This document shows, piece after piece, positions 51,733 to 60,944 of a DNA stretch of 64,000 bases (its first letter is position 1; every line of letters begins with the position of its first letter). This DNA is from SABI01 sp028532915 (lineage in GTDB: Bacteria > Spirochaetota > Spirochaetia > Sphaerochaetales > Sphaerochaetaceae): the NCBI GenBank assembly GCA_963677225.1, contig OY781923.1:2232001-2296000 (forward strand), in the 5' to 3' direction. The notes beneath the pieces were generated by a model. The model was given only the letters and a program-made list of their open reading frames with translations. It made no database searches and was not told where the DNA came from. Both the position numbers and the translations under genes were made by a program.

Positions 51733-52566
51733 CTAGATCTCGGTCACTGTCCCGGCATTATTCAGGAAAAAGTGGGGACAATGCTCCTTCAGATACGCCT
51801 CGGCATCACTTCCGGTACAGTGACTGACACCGAGCATCGGAATGTTCATATCGATGAGAGCATCGAGAACTTTCTGACGCCGCTGTTCATCGGCATCATA
51901 GAGATGAATCCCTCCCAGCAGGGCATATAGAGGACGGGAGAAGCGGTCACTGACAGTTTTGATCATCGATAGGATTCCCGGATGTGAACATCCTACTATC
52001 ATTACAAGGCCTTTGGGTGTGTCTATCACAAGGCAGATCTCATCGGTGAAATGATCCACTCTCACCCCATTCTCATCTTCAATGAGAAAACGGCGGTTCA
52101 CATGTTCTTCCTTGAGATGTTTGAAACAGGAAACGAGGAAGAATCCCGGCCGTATCATGAGAGTCTCCTGACAGATCGCCCTCCAGATCACTCCTTTGGT
52201 GTTCAGATAGTGACGATCGAAATCTACTCCCAGCTCCCTCTCTTTGCCCTCTTCCACGACGAACTTCCGTTTCAGAAAACCCTGACCTGTGTAGAGGGTA
52301 AGATGATTGTACTCATAGGTTTCAAGCAGAGCTCTCACACCACCGCCATGATCATAGTGACCGTGGCTGATCACAAGTGTATCGATAGCCGAAAGGTCCT
52401 TGTGAAGGACCTTTGCGTTTTTCATAAAGAGATCGCTCTTTCCGGTATCAAACAGTATCGTAGAACCGTTGTATTCTATCAGTGTCGAAAAGCCGTGTTC
52501 ATTCCCACATCCGCTTCCTTTTTCAGCATTGTTATCTGTCAGTGTCGTGATAATCATCTGTACCAC
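51733..52566 (-). CDS. Metallo-beta-lactamase fold hydrolase
   Basis: A 277-residue protein with the zinc motif SHGHYDHGGG (about 64-73), an upstream GSGCGNEHGFSTLIEY and a later VGCSHPGIL with another His. It belongs to the MBL-fold group annotated as dihydropterin-phosphate synthase-like. It hydrolyses an unknown substrate, probably small or a phosphoester. GGTGG-type weak site upstream. A short hairpin AAGAAAG/CTTTCTT lies at about 52602-52623 between this gene and the next upstream gene. Confidence 0.85.
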   Translation of the reverse strand: MVQMIITTLTDNNAEKGSGCGNEHGFSTLIEYNGSTILFDTGKSDLFMKNAKVLHKDLSAIDTLVISHGHYDHGGGVRALLETYEYNHLTLYTGQGFLKRKFVVEEGKERELGVDFDRHYLNTKGVIWRAICQETLMIRPGFFLVSCFKHLKEEHVNRRFLIEDENGVRVDHFTDEICLVIDTPKGLVMIVGCSHPGILSMIKTVSDRFSRPLYALLGGIHLYDADEQRRQKVLDALIDMNIPMLGVSHCTGSDAEAYLKEHCPHFFLNNAGTVTEI

Positions 52567-52703
52567 CTCGCTCTTTTATCATAGCCTGTGTAAATCAAGG
52601 ACGCAAGAAAGTTTTACTTTCTTATCATCTTATAGGTGAAGAAATTACTCTATCGGTATTTAAAGAGCTCTCTCTCTTTGCGAAATTAAACGGTCGATCA
52701 ACC

Positions 52704-53219
52704 TCATGTGCGGCCGGTAACATAAACATCGAGAGCAAACAGCTGAAAGAAAAAACCGAAAGATGCAGAGGGTATGTCGTAATAGAGAGAACAGGATGCG
52801 ACTTTTTCTTTTCTCAGAAACTGAGGTCCCCCCGATGTCAGCGGCGTTATCGTGATAAAAGGTCCCCACATATCGAAGGAAGGCACTTTTCCCATGATCC
52901 CGATTCCGATGAAGGAGTTCACATACATGGGAACAAAGTCTCCCTGTCTGTATAACGGAGACAGCAGAGCATAGGAAACAGAGCTCTTTACCAGAAGGTT
53001 TCCTGCAAAGACGGGTGTGATCTCACTCACCAGTGAAAGCTCGCCTTCCACACGTTCGGTAAGGCCGGCTGTGATTCCGATGTCGGCATACATCGCTTCA
53101 TCCACAGAGGGAACTGACGAGCCGAAGGTGAACGTACCTCCGCTTATCGCGATATCGGCGGCAGACAGAGGGAAAAGGGTCATCATGATGATGAAGGCTG
53201 TAAGCAGTATCTTTCTCAT
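52704..53219 (-). CDS. Small exported protein, second of pair
   Basis: A 171-residue protein with a signal peptide (about 1-22, cleavage after LSA-AD) and a beta-rich Gly/Ser mature region (SGGTFTFGSSVPSVDEAMYADIGITAGLTERVEGELSLV) like part of a small outer-membrane barrel. It ends in YVTGRT rather than a terminal aromatic. It follows the other small exported gene by 8 bp. No family is recognised. Confidence 0.65.
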   Translation of the reverse strand: MRKILLTAFIIMMTLFPLSAADIAISGGTFTFGSSVPSVDEAMYADIGITAGLTERVEGELSLVSEITPVFAGNLLVKSSVSYALLSPLYRQGDFVPMYVNSFIGIGIMGKVPSFDMWGPFITITPLTSGGPQFLRKEKVASCSLYYDIPSASFGFFFQLFALDVYVTGRT

Positions 53220-53227
53220 TTCTCACC

Positions 53228-53749
53228 TCACCACAGATAATGTGTCAGTTCGAACAGTGAGATGCCCCACCCGAAGGAGTTCCCCTCTGTCTCATAGGTA
53301 ATCACCGGCGATGCGACAGCGATCACCTTATCCCCGAAGAAGAGAGAAAACGGTGAGAACTTCGCCTGTACAACCACAGAAGAAAGAGAGGATAGTGGAG
53401 AGCCGACAGAGAAGTCTGTCTTCATCCTCCACGAACTGTCTCTTATGAGCAGACTGTCGAACGGTGTGTCATGCATGACGAGGACCGAAAGAGCGACCCC
53501 TCCGTGCACATACGCCGATACAGGTTGAATCAGCGGATTTGATAGTTCGATTTTCCCGTAGAGTTCAACCGCTCCCCTGTCGGAAAGCCACGGCATATGG
53601 ATCAACGAGAATCCCAGATGGTCCATCGAATCATGAACCGCATCAGAATATCCGTTCACATCGATGCGGTATCCGCCGCTCCAGCTGTCGCTGTACAGAG
53701 GGATGAAGATCATCGTGATGAATATCAGAACACTCAAGACTTTTTTCAT
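53228..53749 (-). CDS. Small exported protein, first of pair
   Basis: A 173-residue protein with a signal peptide (FITMIFIPLYS, cleavage near SDS). It ends in ...ELTHYLW, a terminal aromatic residue typical of outer-membrane barrels, and has repeated beta-strand patterns (VELYGKIEL, LSSVVVQAKFSPFSLFFGDK). It lies 1 bp after the phospholipase-D-like gene and 8 bp before its neighbour, so three envelope proteins share one message. Function unknown. Confidence 0.68.
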   Translation of the reverse strand: MKKVLSVLIFITMIFIPLYSDSWSGGYRIDVNGYSDAVHDSMDHLGFSLIHMPWLSDRGAVELYGKIELSNPLIQPVSAYVHGGVALSVLVMHDTPFDSLLIRDSSWRMKTDFSVGSPLSSLSSVVVQAKFSPFSLFFGDKVIAVASPVITYETEGNSFGWGISLFELTHYLW

Positions 53750-53750
53750 T

Positions 53751-55031
53751 CTACCCCCATACCTGCATGATCACGTGATTGACCCACGCCCGGAAGGTCT
53801 TGAACTGCTGCGCTTCTTCAATGTCCATCTTAACAGAATGGTCGACGAGTGTATCGATGAAAGAGAGCAGGTCTGCCGCGATACGTTCATCATCATAGAC
53901 AAGGTTCAGCTCTCTGCTGAGAGTATGTGATCTATAGTTGTAGTTCGCACTTCCGAAGGTCACATACCGCCTGTCTCCTACGACGACTTTCTGATGGAGG
54001 AATGCTTTTTCAGGCGAATCGTACAGATAGACTGTTGCCCCCGTCTCAAGCAGGTCTGCCACACTGTACATCGAGGCCAATTCATATTTCTCCTGTGTCG
54101 CATTCTTTGAGAGGATGAAGTTGACCTTCACCCCCTTGTCCGTGATGTATTGTATCCGGTCGATCAGCTGGGGAGTGAGAAAGGTATAGCCCTGAACCAT
54201 CCACAGCTCATCTTCCACACTCAGTGCGAACGCATCGAACAGATCTTTTACAGCAAGTCCGTCCTGCCAGTAGTGATCGATCGCAAAAGCGGTCGAAACT
54301 GACCGGGTGTCATTGAACTCATTATCGACGTAGGGAAAATCGGAAAGAGAGAGGTATTCGGCACTATAGCGGTTATAGGTATCGATGAAAATCTTAGTGA
54401 TATAACGGGCAAGATCAGCCGATTGCACTACTCCCATGATATCGGTATTGCCGAGATTCTCGGGGTAATTGAGCGAGGTGTGGTTCACGTTGATCCCGCC
54501 TACAGCGACAGTCTCGGAATCAAACACCCAGTATTTCCTGTGATCCCGATCCAGCAGAGCCGGGATGAAAAAGAGATTGCTCATGCTCAGGGGATTGTAT
54601 TCGGCGAATTTCAGCTGAAGATCCTTGAGGTGGACATATGCAGCCTGGACAAAGTCCAGCGTCATCGGAGCAGGCTGGAAATTCGACGAGGAATCGATGA
54701 GGATGTAGACTTTCACACCGGAGGCAGCTTTATCAGCAAGCGCCTGCCAGATCTCTACGGTAGAGACATCGTCGACTCCGAGAAAAGTCGAAACAAGAAT
54801 ACTCTTTTGAGCTTTATCGATCAGATCGAGAGAAGCCTTCTTCCAGCTCTCACCGGTATAATAGAAATCAGGCAGTGTCGTGGTAAAAGAAGGATACCCC
54901 TTCTCGCTTAAAAATGTATCGATATCATCGAAATCTTCTGACTCGGATTCAAGATTCCCAACCGTGGAACAACTGAAAAAGAGAAAAAGGAAAATGATCA
55001 GAAAAAATGATGAAACACGATGCAGATTCAT
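53751..55031 (-). CDS. Phospholipase-D-like lipoprotein
   Basis: A 426-residue protein with a lipoprotein signal (FFLIIFLFLFFSC, Cys near 21) and two HKD motifs of PLD enzymes: HRKYWVFD (about 165-172) and HQKVVVGD (about 345-352), each followed by a Gly-Asn segment (GGINVNHTS, GSANYNYRS). The pattern matches cardiolipin-synthase-like or transphosphatidylase PLDs acting on phospholipid head groups. As a lipoprotein it would act on envelope lipids. It is the first gene of a three-gene envelope unit. Confidence 0.88.
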   Translation of the reverse strand: MNLHRVSSFFLIIFLFLFFSCSTVGNLESESEDFDDIDTFLSEKGYPSFTTTLPDFYYTGESWKKASLDLIDKAQKSILVSTFLGVDDVSTVEIWQALADKAASGVKVYILIDSSSNFQPAPMTLDFVQAAYVHLKDLQLKFAEYNPLSMSNLFFIPALLDRDHRKYWVFDSETVAVGGINVNHTSLNYPENLGNTDIMGVVQSADLARYITKIFIDTYNRYSAEYLSLSDFPYVDNEFNDTRSVSTAFAIDHYWQDGLAVKDLFDAFALSVEDELWMVQGYTFLTPQLIDRIQYITDKGVKVNFILSKNATQEKYELASMYSVADLLETGATVYLYDSPEKAFLHQKVVVGDRRYVTFGSANYNYRSHTLSRELNLVYDDERIAADLLSFIDTLVDHSVKMDIEEAQQFKTFRAWVNHVIMQVWG

Positions 55032-55103
55032 AAGAGAGATTATAGAATAAAAACATAAAAATACCTACAGAAAATGAATTTTCAATTTGTCAAAAAATCC
55101 CTC

Positions 55104-55132
55104 TGGACATATCAGCACTTTTTTTGTATAGT
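55104..55132 (+). promoter_or_regulatory. tRNA-Val promoter
   Basis: TGGACA (55104-55109) and TATAGT (55127-55132) are spaced by 17 bp, 15 bp before the tRNA. The 14-mer TGTATAGTAGCAGA around the -10 box also occurs at the DUF438 promoter (9026-9039). Confidence 0.72.
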
Positions 55133-55147
55133 AGCAGAGCAATCAAC

Positions 55148-55219
55148 GGGCGGTTAACTCAGTGGGAGAGTGCCACCTTGACATGGTGGAAGTCGCCAGT
55201 TCAACCCTGGCATCGCCCA
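55148..55219 (+). tRNA. tRNA-Val (anticodon GAC)
   Basis: All arms fold: acceptor GGGCGGT with ATCGCCC, D-arm ACTC...GAGT, anticodon stem CCACC/GGTGG with loop TTGACAT (anticodon 55180-55182), and T-arm GCCAG-TTCAACC-CTGGC. Length is 72 bases without encoded CCA. An integrase gene 128 bp further on indicates that the 3' end of this tRNA is an attachment site. Confidence 0.95.
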
Positions 55220-55222
55220 TTC

Positions 55223-55251
55223 CCCAATCCCTTACGTTGTAAGGGATTGGG
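55223..55251 (+). terminator. Perfect hairpin after tRNA-Val
   Basis: CCCAATCCCTTAC (55223-55235) and its exact inverse (55239-55251) form a 13-bp stem with loop GTT. It is directly behind the tRNA and could end its transcript or be part of the attachment region; there is no T run. Confidence 0.5.
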
Positions 55252-55290
55252 TGGACTACCAAACAATTGATGTCCATGTATATTCCTATC

Positions 55291-55313
55291 TGTTACCTAA
55301 AGTGTTACCTAAA
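55291..55313 (+). repeat. Tandem TGTTACCTAAA repeats before the integrase
   Basis: The 11-mer TGTTACCTAAA occurs at 55291-55301 and 55303-55313, one base apart. Placement between the attachment tRNA and the integrase gene is that of arm-type integrase binding sites. Confidence 0.5.
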
Positions 55314-55347
55314 TTAAGGCACACAGGGTTTTTTCAGGAGGTGCTGC

Positions 55348-56538
55348 ATGGCACATTCAGAGTTCAAATACATCCTTTACAAGCGAAAATCCTCAAGCAC
55401 AAAGAAAAAAAGCAAATCGATTTATTATGCGAAAGTGTATGAAGATAACGGAAATGCACCAGAATATCGTGTATCTACAGGGCAGACGTCAAAGAGTGCC
55501 GCAATCGACTGGCTCTACAATCATCTTGAAGAGCGTAAGGAAGAAAGACTTCGCAAGGAACGTGAAAAACATCAGATCACTTTTGCTCAACTGGCTGACG
55601 GCTTTTGGGATATCGATGGAGCCTATGCCAAAGATAAACGTGCCCGCCTGAGGACTGTCAGTAATGGTTTTCTCGATTCCCGCCGGGGAACAATGAACAA
55701 TCAGGTTCTCCCAAAGTGGGGTAAGTATAAGCTCACCGACCTCACAACATCAAAGATTGACCGCTGGGTACTCGACATGGCAAGTGATAACCGTATCGCT
55801 CCAGCTTCAGTCAATCAGCGCCTTCAGATTATGAAGGTAATGCTTGAAGAAGCCTGTAAACGAGGTTATCTTCAGGAGAATCCAGCACGTTTTGTAAAAC
55901 CCGTAGCAGATAGAGCAAAACCGAGAGGAGTTCTCTCCTTCGAAGAAGTCAAGAAACTTCTTAATCCACACATCTGGAACCAATACAAGCACTACACCAT
56001 CAACCTCCTCACGCTCTCTACCGGCCTTCGTATCAGCGAAGTGAGAGGCCTTCAGGTGCATCAGGTACATCCTGACTACATTGAAGTTCACACAGCCTGG
56101 GAAGAGCACTACGGTCTCAAGGAGCCTAAGTGCGGCAGCACCAGGGATCTTCCGATCACCGACAAAGTCTATAAAGCTCTCCGATATGTGATCGAGACAA
56201 CCGAAGCAACTGATATCGTCTTCTTTGGGAAGGAGAAAACTACTCCCCTCTCAAAGACTGCAATCGAGAAGAACCTTTACCGTACAATGGCACGAATCGG
56301 TATCGATGACGCTGAACGAAGAAGGCGCAACATCACCTTCCACAGCCACCGACACACACTCAACACTCTTATGCGCAGTGCGGGAATCTCCGATCCGAAG
56401 ATCAGAATGATGACCGGTCACCGGGAAGCCTCCATGACAGAGCGGTACACCCACTTCAGAATGAATGATCTGAAAGATATTTCTTCCCTACAACAAAGAC
56501 TTCAAATCTCAGGAGAATTTGGTCAAAACTTTGCTTAG
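55348..56538 (+). CDS. Tyrosine-type site-specific integrase
   Basis: A 396-residue tyrosine recombinase. It has an N-terminal arm-binding region (about 1-75), a core-binding SAM-like domain (about 90-180) and a catalytic domain with Arg in STGLRISEVRG (about 227), HSHRH (about 331-335), GHRE and Tyr in MTERYTHF (about 367). AGGAGG lies 5-6 bp before the ATG. It should recombine the element at tRNA-Val. It looks intact. Confidence 0.93.
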   Translation: MAHSEFKYILYKRKSSSTKKKSKSIYYAKVYEDNGNAPEYRVSTGQTSKSAAIDWLYNHLEERKEERLRKEREKHQITFAQLADGFWDIDGAYAKDKRARLRTVSNGFLDSRRGTMNNQVLPKWGKYKLTDLTTSKIDRWVLDMASDNRIAPASVNQRLQIMKVMLEEACKRGYLQENPARFVKPVADRAKPRGVLSFEEVKKLLNPHIWNQYKHYTINLLTLSTGLRISEVRGLQVHQVHPDYIEVHTAWEEHYGLKEPKCGSTRDLPITDKVYKALRYVIETTEATDIVFFGKEKTTPLSKTAIEKNLYRTMARIGIDDAERRRRNITFHSHRHTLNTLMRSAGISDPKIRMMTGHREASMTERYTHFRMNDLKDISSLQQRLQISGEFGQNFA

Positions 56539-56693
56539 GGTAAATTTCATGGTGAATGACAAACCGCCTCTGGATCCCCTAGAGGCAGCCATGAACATTG
56601 ATTAAATTCTCAATCGCCATTCTGCATCAGGTACAAAATTTTTCCCACAAACTCGACATGAGAGAGTATATTTGTATTCAGAGGTAGCTATAT

Positions 56694-58016
56694 ATGCAGG
56701 ATATGGATTTTAAGTTTCTGAAATATTTCAACTCCGGAGAATTGTTCCCTCTCGCAATTATTGTAAAAAAAGAGTTCACAGATGATTTTTACGGTGTCCA
56801 GAAATATTTCTTCGATGAAGAGAGAATCTACCTCATCAAAGAACACTTTTACCATTTCCCTCAAACAATGATTGTGAATCTCAATGAAAAGATATCTGAA
56901 CTTGAAAAACACATAATTAAAGAAATCAGGTCCGTGCTTTCCAGTTTCTTCATCCACGATACTCGTCTCCGGCTCCTCGAAATGCCATTTCTATCAGAAT
57001 CAGAACGTAGCAATCTGAATGAACAGGCAATACATTTGTGGGATTCCGGGTACTCAATAAGGCCATATCCTACACTAATGGTTTCCGAGGAAGTACCACT
57101 TGCAGCTTCTGATTATTACCCGTTAACCCTGCCCTATCAGACAAAAAAATTCTCTCAAGAAGTTGTTGAAAAAATATCTGATCTGTTCAAACGGCTTCTC
57201 TGGAGAAAGGATACTCATGATAAAAACTTTGAGTGGGGCGTTCAGGTCGAGAAATTTAAAAGTGAAGCAAACAGCGTTCTTGAGCCGTGCGCCCACGAGA
57301 TCCTTGAAGATATGTATACACACCCATTATCTACAGAGACTGAATTTTTCTCAGATTCAAAAGCTGTATGGTTCACATTATTGAAAATAACCCAATATAA
57401 ATTGTTAATCGAAAAGATAAAGGACGTACCCAAGCCGAATTTCGAGTTAGAACCTTTTCTCTTGAAAGAAATTGAACTAAGCCCATTGAATATGGACGGA
57501 TTTGTCTATGCACCAATAGAAATCAATTTCAACCTATTTGAGAGAGCTCGTTCCGCTATGGAAAGTACAAAATCTATTGGAGAACACTCTGTAATAGAAA
57601 CCCATCCACGTATAAGATGGAACAAAGGTCAGGCTCAACTAAAAGAGTTTCACCAACTTCTAGTGAAAGCAAAATGCATAGAACCAATCAGCTTTCAAGA
57701 TTTTAGGGTCCACTTTAAAATAATCGGTATCAACGATTCTAGTGGGGGGTGGATAGTTGATGAGTTCATTATATGGCTCTGGAATTATCCCGAGCTGATT
57801 ATGATACTTCATAAAATGGAACAAGACAGGATTGCTATCTACGATGAAGACATTGAATCTACAATTCAATACCATTTCAAGTATAAATTAAAATCAGGCT
57901 CAGTAATCCCAGAGTCAGTAAAAAAAGCAATGTATCGAAAAATTCGACAAAATTTCAAGCATTCATCTCCTTTCACTCAGTACGAAGAAGTGATTACCTG
58001 GTTACAAAGACTCTAA
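56694..58016 (+). CDS. Hypothetical cargo protein of the element
   Basis: A 440-residue protein of no family I know. It has no signal peptide or membrane segment, is rich in Phe, Glu and Lys, and appears mostly helical. Conserved-looking stretches include WGVQVEKFKSEANSVLEPCAHEIL, PRIRWNKGQAQLKEFHQLL and SSGGWIVDEFIIWLWNYPEL. It is AT-rich with AT-ending codons unlike the chromosome nearby. It sits between the integrase and replication genes, a usual place for accessory or defence genes. Function is unknown. Confidence 0.65.
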   Translation: MQDMDFKFLKYFNSGELFPLAIIVKKEFTDDFYGVQKYFFDEERIYLIKEHFYHFPQTMIVNLNEKISELEKHIIKEIRSVLSSFFIHDTRLRLLEMPFLSESERSNLNEQAIHLWDSGYSIRPYPTLMVSEEVPLAASDYYPLTLPYQTKKFSQEVVEKISDLFKRLLWRKDTHDKNFEWGVQVEKFKSEANSVLEPCAHEILEDMYTHPLSTETEFFSDSKAVWFTLLKITQYKLLIEKIKDVPKPNFELEPFLLKEIELSPLNMDGFVYAPIEINFNLFERARSAMESTKSIGEHSVIETHPRIRWNKGQAQLKEFHQLLVKAKCIEPISFQDFRVHFKIIGINDSSGGWIVDEFIIWLWNYPELIMILHKMEQDRIAIYDEDIESTIQYHFKYKLKSGSVIPESVKKAMYRKIRQNFKHSSPFTQYEEVITWLQRL

Positions 58017-58233
58017 CCTCATAATAATTTAGAGCTGTGGCAGATAAAATCACCTTTGTCTTTGAAATTCTCATAAGAAATGACACGCTAATCTATTACT
58101 AACAAACAATATAAAAATTTAAAGAAACGACATGTCCTATTTCACCGAGACAAGTATTTTTCTGCGCTATGCTTTTTATCGTGATATACAGCCGGCTCGA
58201 TATATCAACATTATCGTATAGGAGGAATTGGTC

Positions 58234-58446
58234 ATGAATATTTATGAACTCAATTCACTGAATGAATCTTTACTCACCTATCAGGAAGTGGCAGATATAT
58301 TGCATATCAAACCTCAGACATTACGGGCATGGGTATCTGCAAAGAAAATTCCCTGCATCAAACTCGGGACCGCCGTACGCTTTACCAAAGAACAGATCGA
58401 AACGATCGTCAACAATGGTCTGAAGGAGGCAATCCATGATAAATGA
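58234..58446 (+). CDS. Excisionase-like helix-turn-helix protein
   Basis: A 70-residue protein with the pattern LTYQEVADILHIKPQTLRAWVSAKKIPCIKLGTAVRFTKEQIE of the helix_turn_helix_17/MerR-like excisionase family. It probably controls excision or element genes. AGGAGG lies upstream of the ATG at 58234. It overlaps the next small gene by 11 bp. Confidence 0.82.
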   Translation: MNIYELNSLNESLLTYQEVADILHIKPQTLRAWVSAKKIPCIKLGTAVRFTKEQIETIVNNGLKEAIHDK

Positions 58447-58600
58447 AATAACCCGTTGGATAGTATCTTCTCTTAAAACACTGAAATACGGAGAGTTAGT
58501 AATCACAATAAAGGCTCATGATGGAAAGGTTTCTCTTGTTGAAAAGTCACGAATAGAACGTGAAAAACCGCAGCAGGAAATTGTTAGGAGGACGCTATGA
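58436..58600 (+). CDS. DUF2292-like small protein
   Basis: A 54-residue protein read from the ATG at 58436 to the TGA at 58598-58600. Its centre, LKTLKYGELVITIKAHDGKVSLVEKSRIER, resembles the DUF2292/YezD pattern (YGxVxIxIxDGKVVxIE). A ribosome site (AAGGAGG) lies 9 bp upstream within the excisionase gene. It overlaps the excisionase end and the primase start (ATGA), so the three genes are translated in series. Function is unknown. Confidence 0.7.
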   Translation: MINEITRWIVSSLKTLKYGELVITIKAHDGKVSLVEKSRIEREKPQQEIVRRTL

Positions 58601-60939
58601 GAAAAGAATTAACTCAGCATCTTCTTAGAGATATCGATAAATTTGTTCCACTTCAAGGTACTTCAAAAGAAGGCAAGATTGCCTATGATGATGCTACAAT
58701 GAAAGAAAGGTGGACACTGAGTCCTATTAGAGATGATCAGCATTGGGGATCCTTCTCAATAAATCTTGAAACCGGATTATGGAACGATTTTGCTACAGGA
58801 GAAAAGGGAAACATCATCGATCTCTATCTCGAAACAACCGGTAAATCTTACCGGGAAACATGTGATCACTATGGACTCTCCCTCGACATGAAAAGAAAAG
58901 TAGTGGCTGCAAAATCTCGAAAAACAAATCTTAACAGGCCTCCTGATCATACCTATACCTATAGGAATAGTGATGGCCAATATGCTTTTGATATACTTCG
59001 ATGGAATACAACAACAGGGAAGGAGATCAGGCCTTCTTTTAAAAATGCCGAAGGCAAGACTGAATGGAAACTCCCTGCTGAATTTAAGGATAATAGACCT
59101 CTTTACAGGGGAGAGAGGCTGCTACTCGAACCTGGGAAAAAAGTACTTGTTGTCGAAGGAGAGAAAGCCTGTGAAGCTGCGGAATCACTTTTTCCTGAAT
59201 ATACTGTTGTCACCTGGTCTGGTGGAGCCGGTGCACCAAATAAATCAGATTGGAGTGTACTTGCCAACAGACGTGTACTACTATGGCCTGATAATGATGA
59301 ACCTGGTATTCATGCGATGGCTACTATTGAGTCACTCATTTCTGATATAGCCATGCAAGTACTCACCTTAGACGTTTCTGATAAGCCGAATAAATGGGAT
59401 GCTGCAGACCTGTTTGAGAAACATTCTCTCTCTAAAGAAGAGCCCTCTCGGATATTGAACGATTTAATAAGGAACTCACTTAAGAGGGACTTAGCGGAAA
59501 GCCCAGATACTAAGTCAAAAAGCCAGAGGCTTCTTTCCCTTTTAAACAAAAAACTTGATATCGAACTATGGAGCGATATTTCAGGGGATGGGTATCTCAC
59601 GCTCAAAACCGTGCAAAAGAGGGGTTCCTACAAGATCGATAGCAAAGAGGGGAAGCTATACCTCGACTGGTTGTTCCATCAATATTTTCCCCATGAAGTT
59701 CTCAAGGACACCGATAAGAGCGATGTTATCCAAACCTTAAAATCTCGAGCCCTCTATGATGGTAATACGTACACTACTTCGATGAGACTTGAAGGTGATC
59801 TTGAAAAGATCTATCTAGATATTGGCGATGAAACGTGGCAGGCTATTGAGATCACCAAACTTGGGTGGAAATTGGTTGATGGATTATCTTTACCTTTCAG
59901 GTTCATCCGACCAGCAGGTCTAGCCCCCTATCCCATTCCCCAAAGAGGAGGAAGTCTCTCCTTGCTGAGATCTTCAGTCAATATCAAAGACGATAAATCA
60001 TGGTCGCTTCTCGCTGCCTGGATTCTTGGAGCCTTCCATACAAAAGGGCTATATCCCGGTCTTGTTGTTCATGGGCAACAGGGGAGTGCAAAGTCAACCT
60101 TGTCCGAATTCGTCCGCGAAGTTGTTGATCCGAATACTGCAGGACTTCGGAGAATACCGAACAAGGAGGAAAATATTTCACTTGCAGCCCGCAATAGTAG
60201 AGTTCTTGCATTCGATAATCTGTCTGGAATCAGCAATAACATCTCTGATATTCTCTGTACAATTTCAACCGGAGGGTCTTTCTCCACACGAAAGCTCTAT
60301 GCTGATACAGACGAAGTTCTATTCTATGTCTGCCGGCCTTGGATTCTCAATGGAATTGACAGCGTTACCTCACGAACGGACTTGCTTGACAGGATGATTG
60401 TTATAACCCTCGATCGTATTTCTCCCCAAGACCGAAGGACCAAGGCTGAAGTCAAGAGGGAATTTGAAGCCAACAAGCCTCTCATATTTGGCGCAGTACT
60501 CGACATGATCTCAACAGCAATGAAAAATTATCCAAAGATGAAAGTTGAAGCAACAGCCCGTATGGCTGATTTCAACAGATGGGTACTTGCGGCAGAAGAA
60601 CATTTCGGCGTTCCTCTAGGAACGTTCACCCTTGCCTATCAGAATCTACGTGAAGATATGGAGGAAGAACTCATCGGCGAAGATAATTTCATTCAATTCA
60701 TTGAATATTTGCTCGAAACCAATACTACATGGAAAGGGTCAGCTACCCAGCTGTTTGAGCAGATGGAACACTATAGAAAGGCTAAGAACTTTCTCAGTAA
60801 AGAGTGGCCGAAGTCCAATGCGGAGGTATCCAAACGACTAAAAAGAGCTGCCCCACTCTTGGAACGAAGAAACATCTTTTTTGAATCAGGCAAAGAGAAT
60901 CGCAAGCGAGTACTTCGTTTATGGAAAGTAGAGACATAA
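58597..60939 (+). CDS. Toprim primase / AAA helicase replication protein
   Basis: A 780-residue protein. An N-terminal region (about 25-95, GSFSINLETGLWNDFATGEKGNIIDL) is like a CHC2-type template domain without its cysteines. A toprim domain follows (about 180-270, VLVVEGEKAC and LLWPDNDEPG). A C-terminal ATPase has Walker A GQQGSAKST (about 491-499) and Walker B VLAFDNL, like phage and ICE superfamily 3-type helicases. It probably primes and opens DNA at the adjacent iterons. GTTAGGAGG precedes the ATG. Confidence 0.87.
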   Translation: MRKELTQHLLRDIDKFVPLQGTSKEGKIAYDDATMKERWTLSPIRDDQHWGSFSINLETGLWNDFATGEKGNIIDLYLETTGKSYRETCDHYGLSLDMKRKVVAAKSRKTNLNRPPDHTYTYRNSDGQYAFDILRWNTTTGKEIRPSFKNAEGKTEWKLPAEFKDNRPLYRGERLLLEPGKKVLVVEGEKACEAAESLFPEYTVVTWSGGAGAPNKSDWSVLANRRVLLWPDNDEPGIHAMATIESLISDIAMQVLTLDVSDKPNKWDAADLFEKHSLSKEEPSRILNDLIRNSLKRDLAESPDTKSKSQRLLSLLNKKLDIELWSDISGDGYLTLKTVQKRGSYKIDSKEGKLYLDWLFHQYFPHEVLKDTDKSDVIQTLKSRALYDGNTYTTSMRLEGDLEKIYLDIGDETWQAIEITKLGWKLVDGLSLPFRFIRPAGLAPYPIPQRGGSLSLLRSSVNIKDDKSWSLLAAWILGAFHTKGLYPGLVVHGQQGSAKSTLSEFVREVVDPNTAGLRRIPNKEENISLAARNSRVLAFDNLSGISNNISDILCTISTGGSFSTRKLYADTDEVLFYVCRPWILNGIDSVTSRTDLLDRMIVITLDRISPQDRRTKAEVKREFEANKPLIFGAVLDMISTAMKNYPKMKVEATARMADFNRWVLAAEEHFGVPLGTFTLAYQNLREDMEEELIGEDNFIQFIEYLLETNTTWKGSATQLFEQMEHYRKAKNFLSKEWPKSNAEVSKRLKRAAPLLERRNIFFESGKENRKRVLRLWKVET

Positions 60940-60944
60940 TATGA

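Noticed and set aside
56568..56588. Hairpin GCCTCT/AGAGGC behind the integrase as a terminator
   Set aside because: The stem is short and no T run follows, so I cannot support termination.
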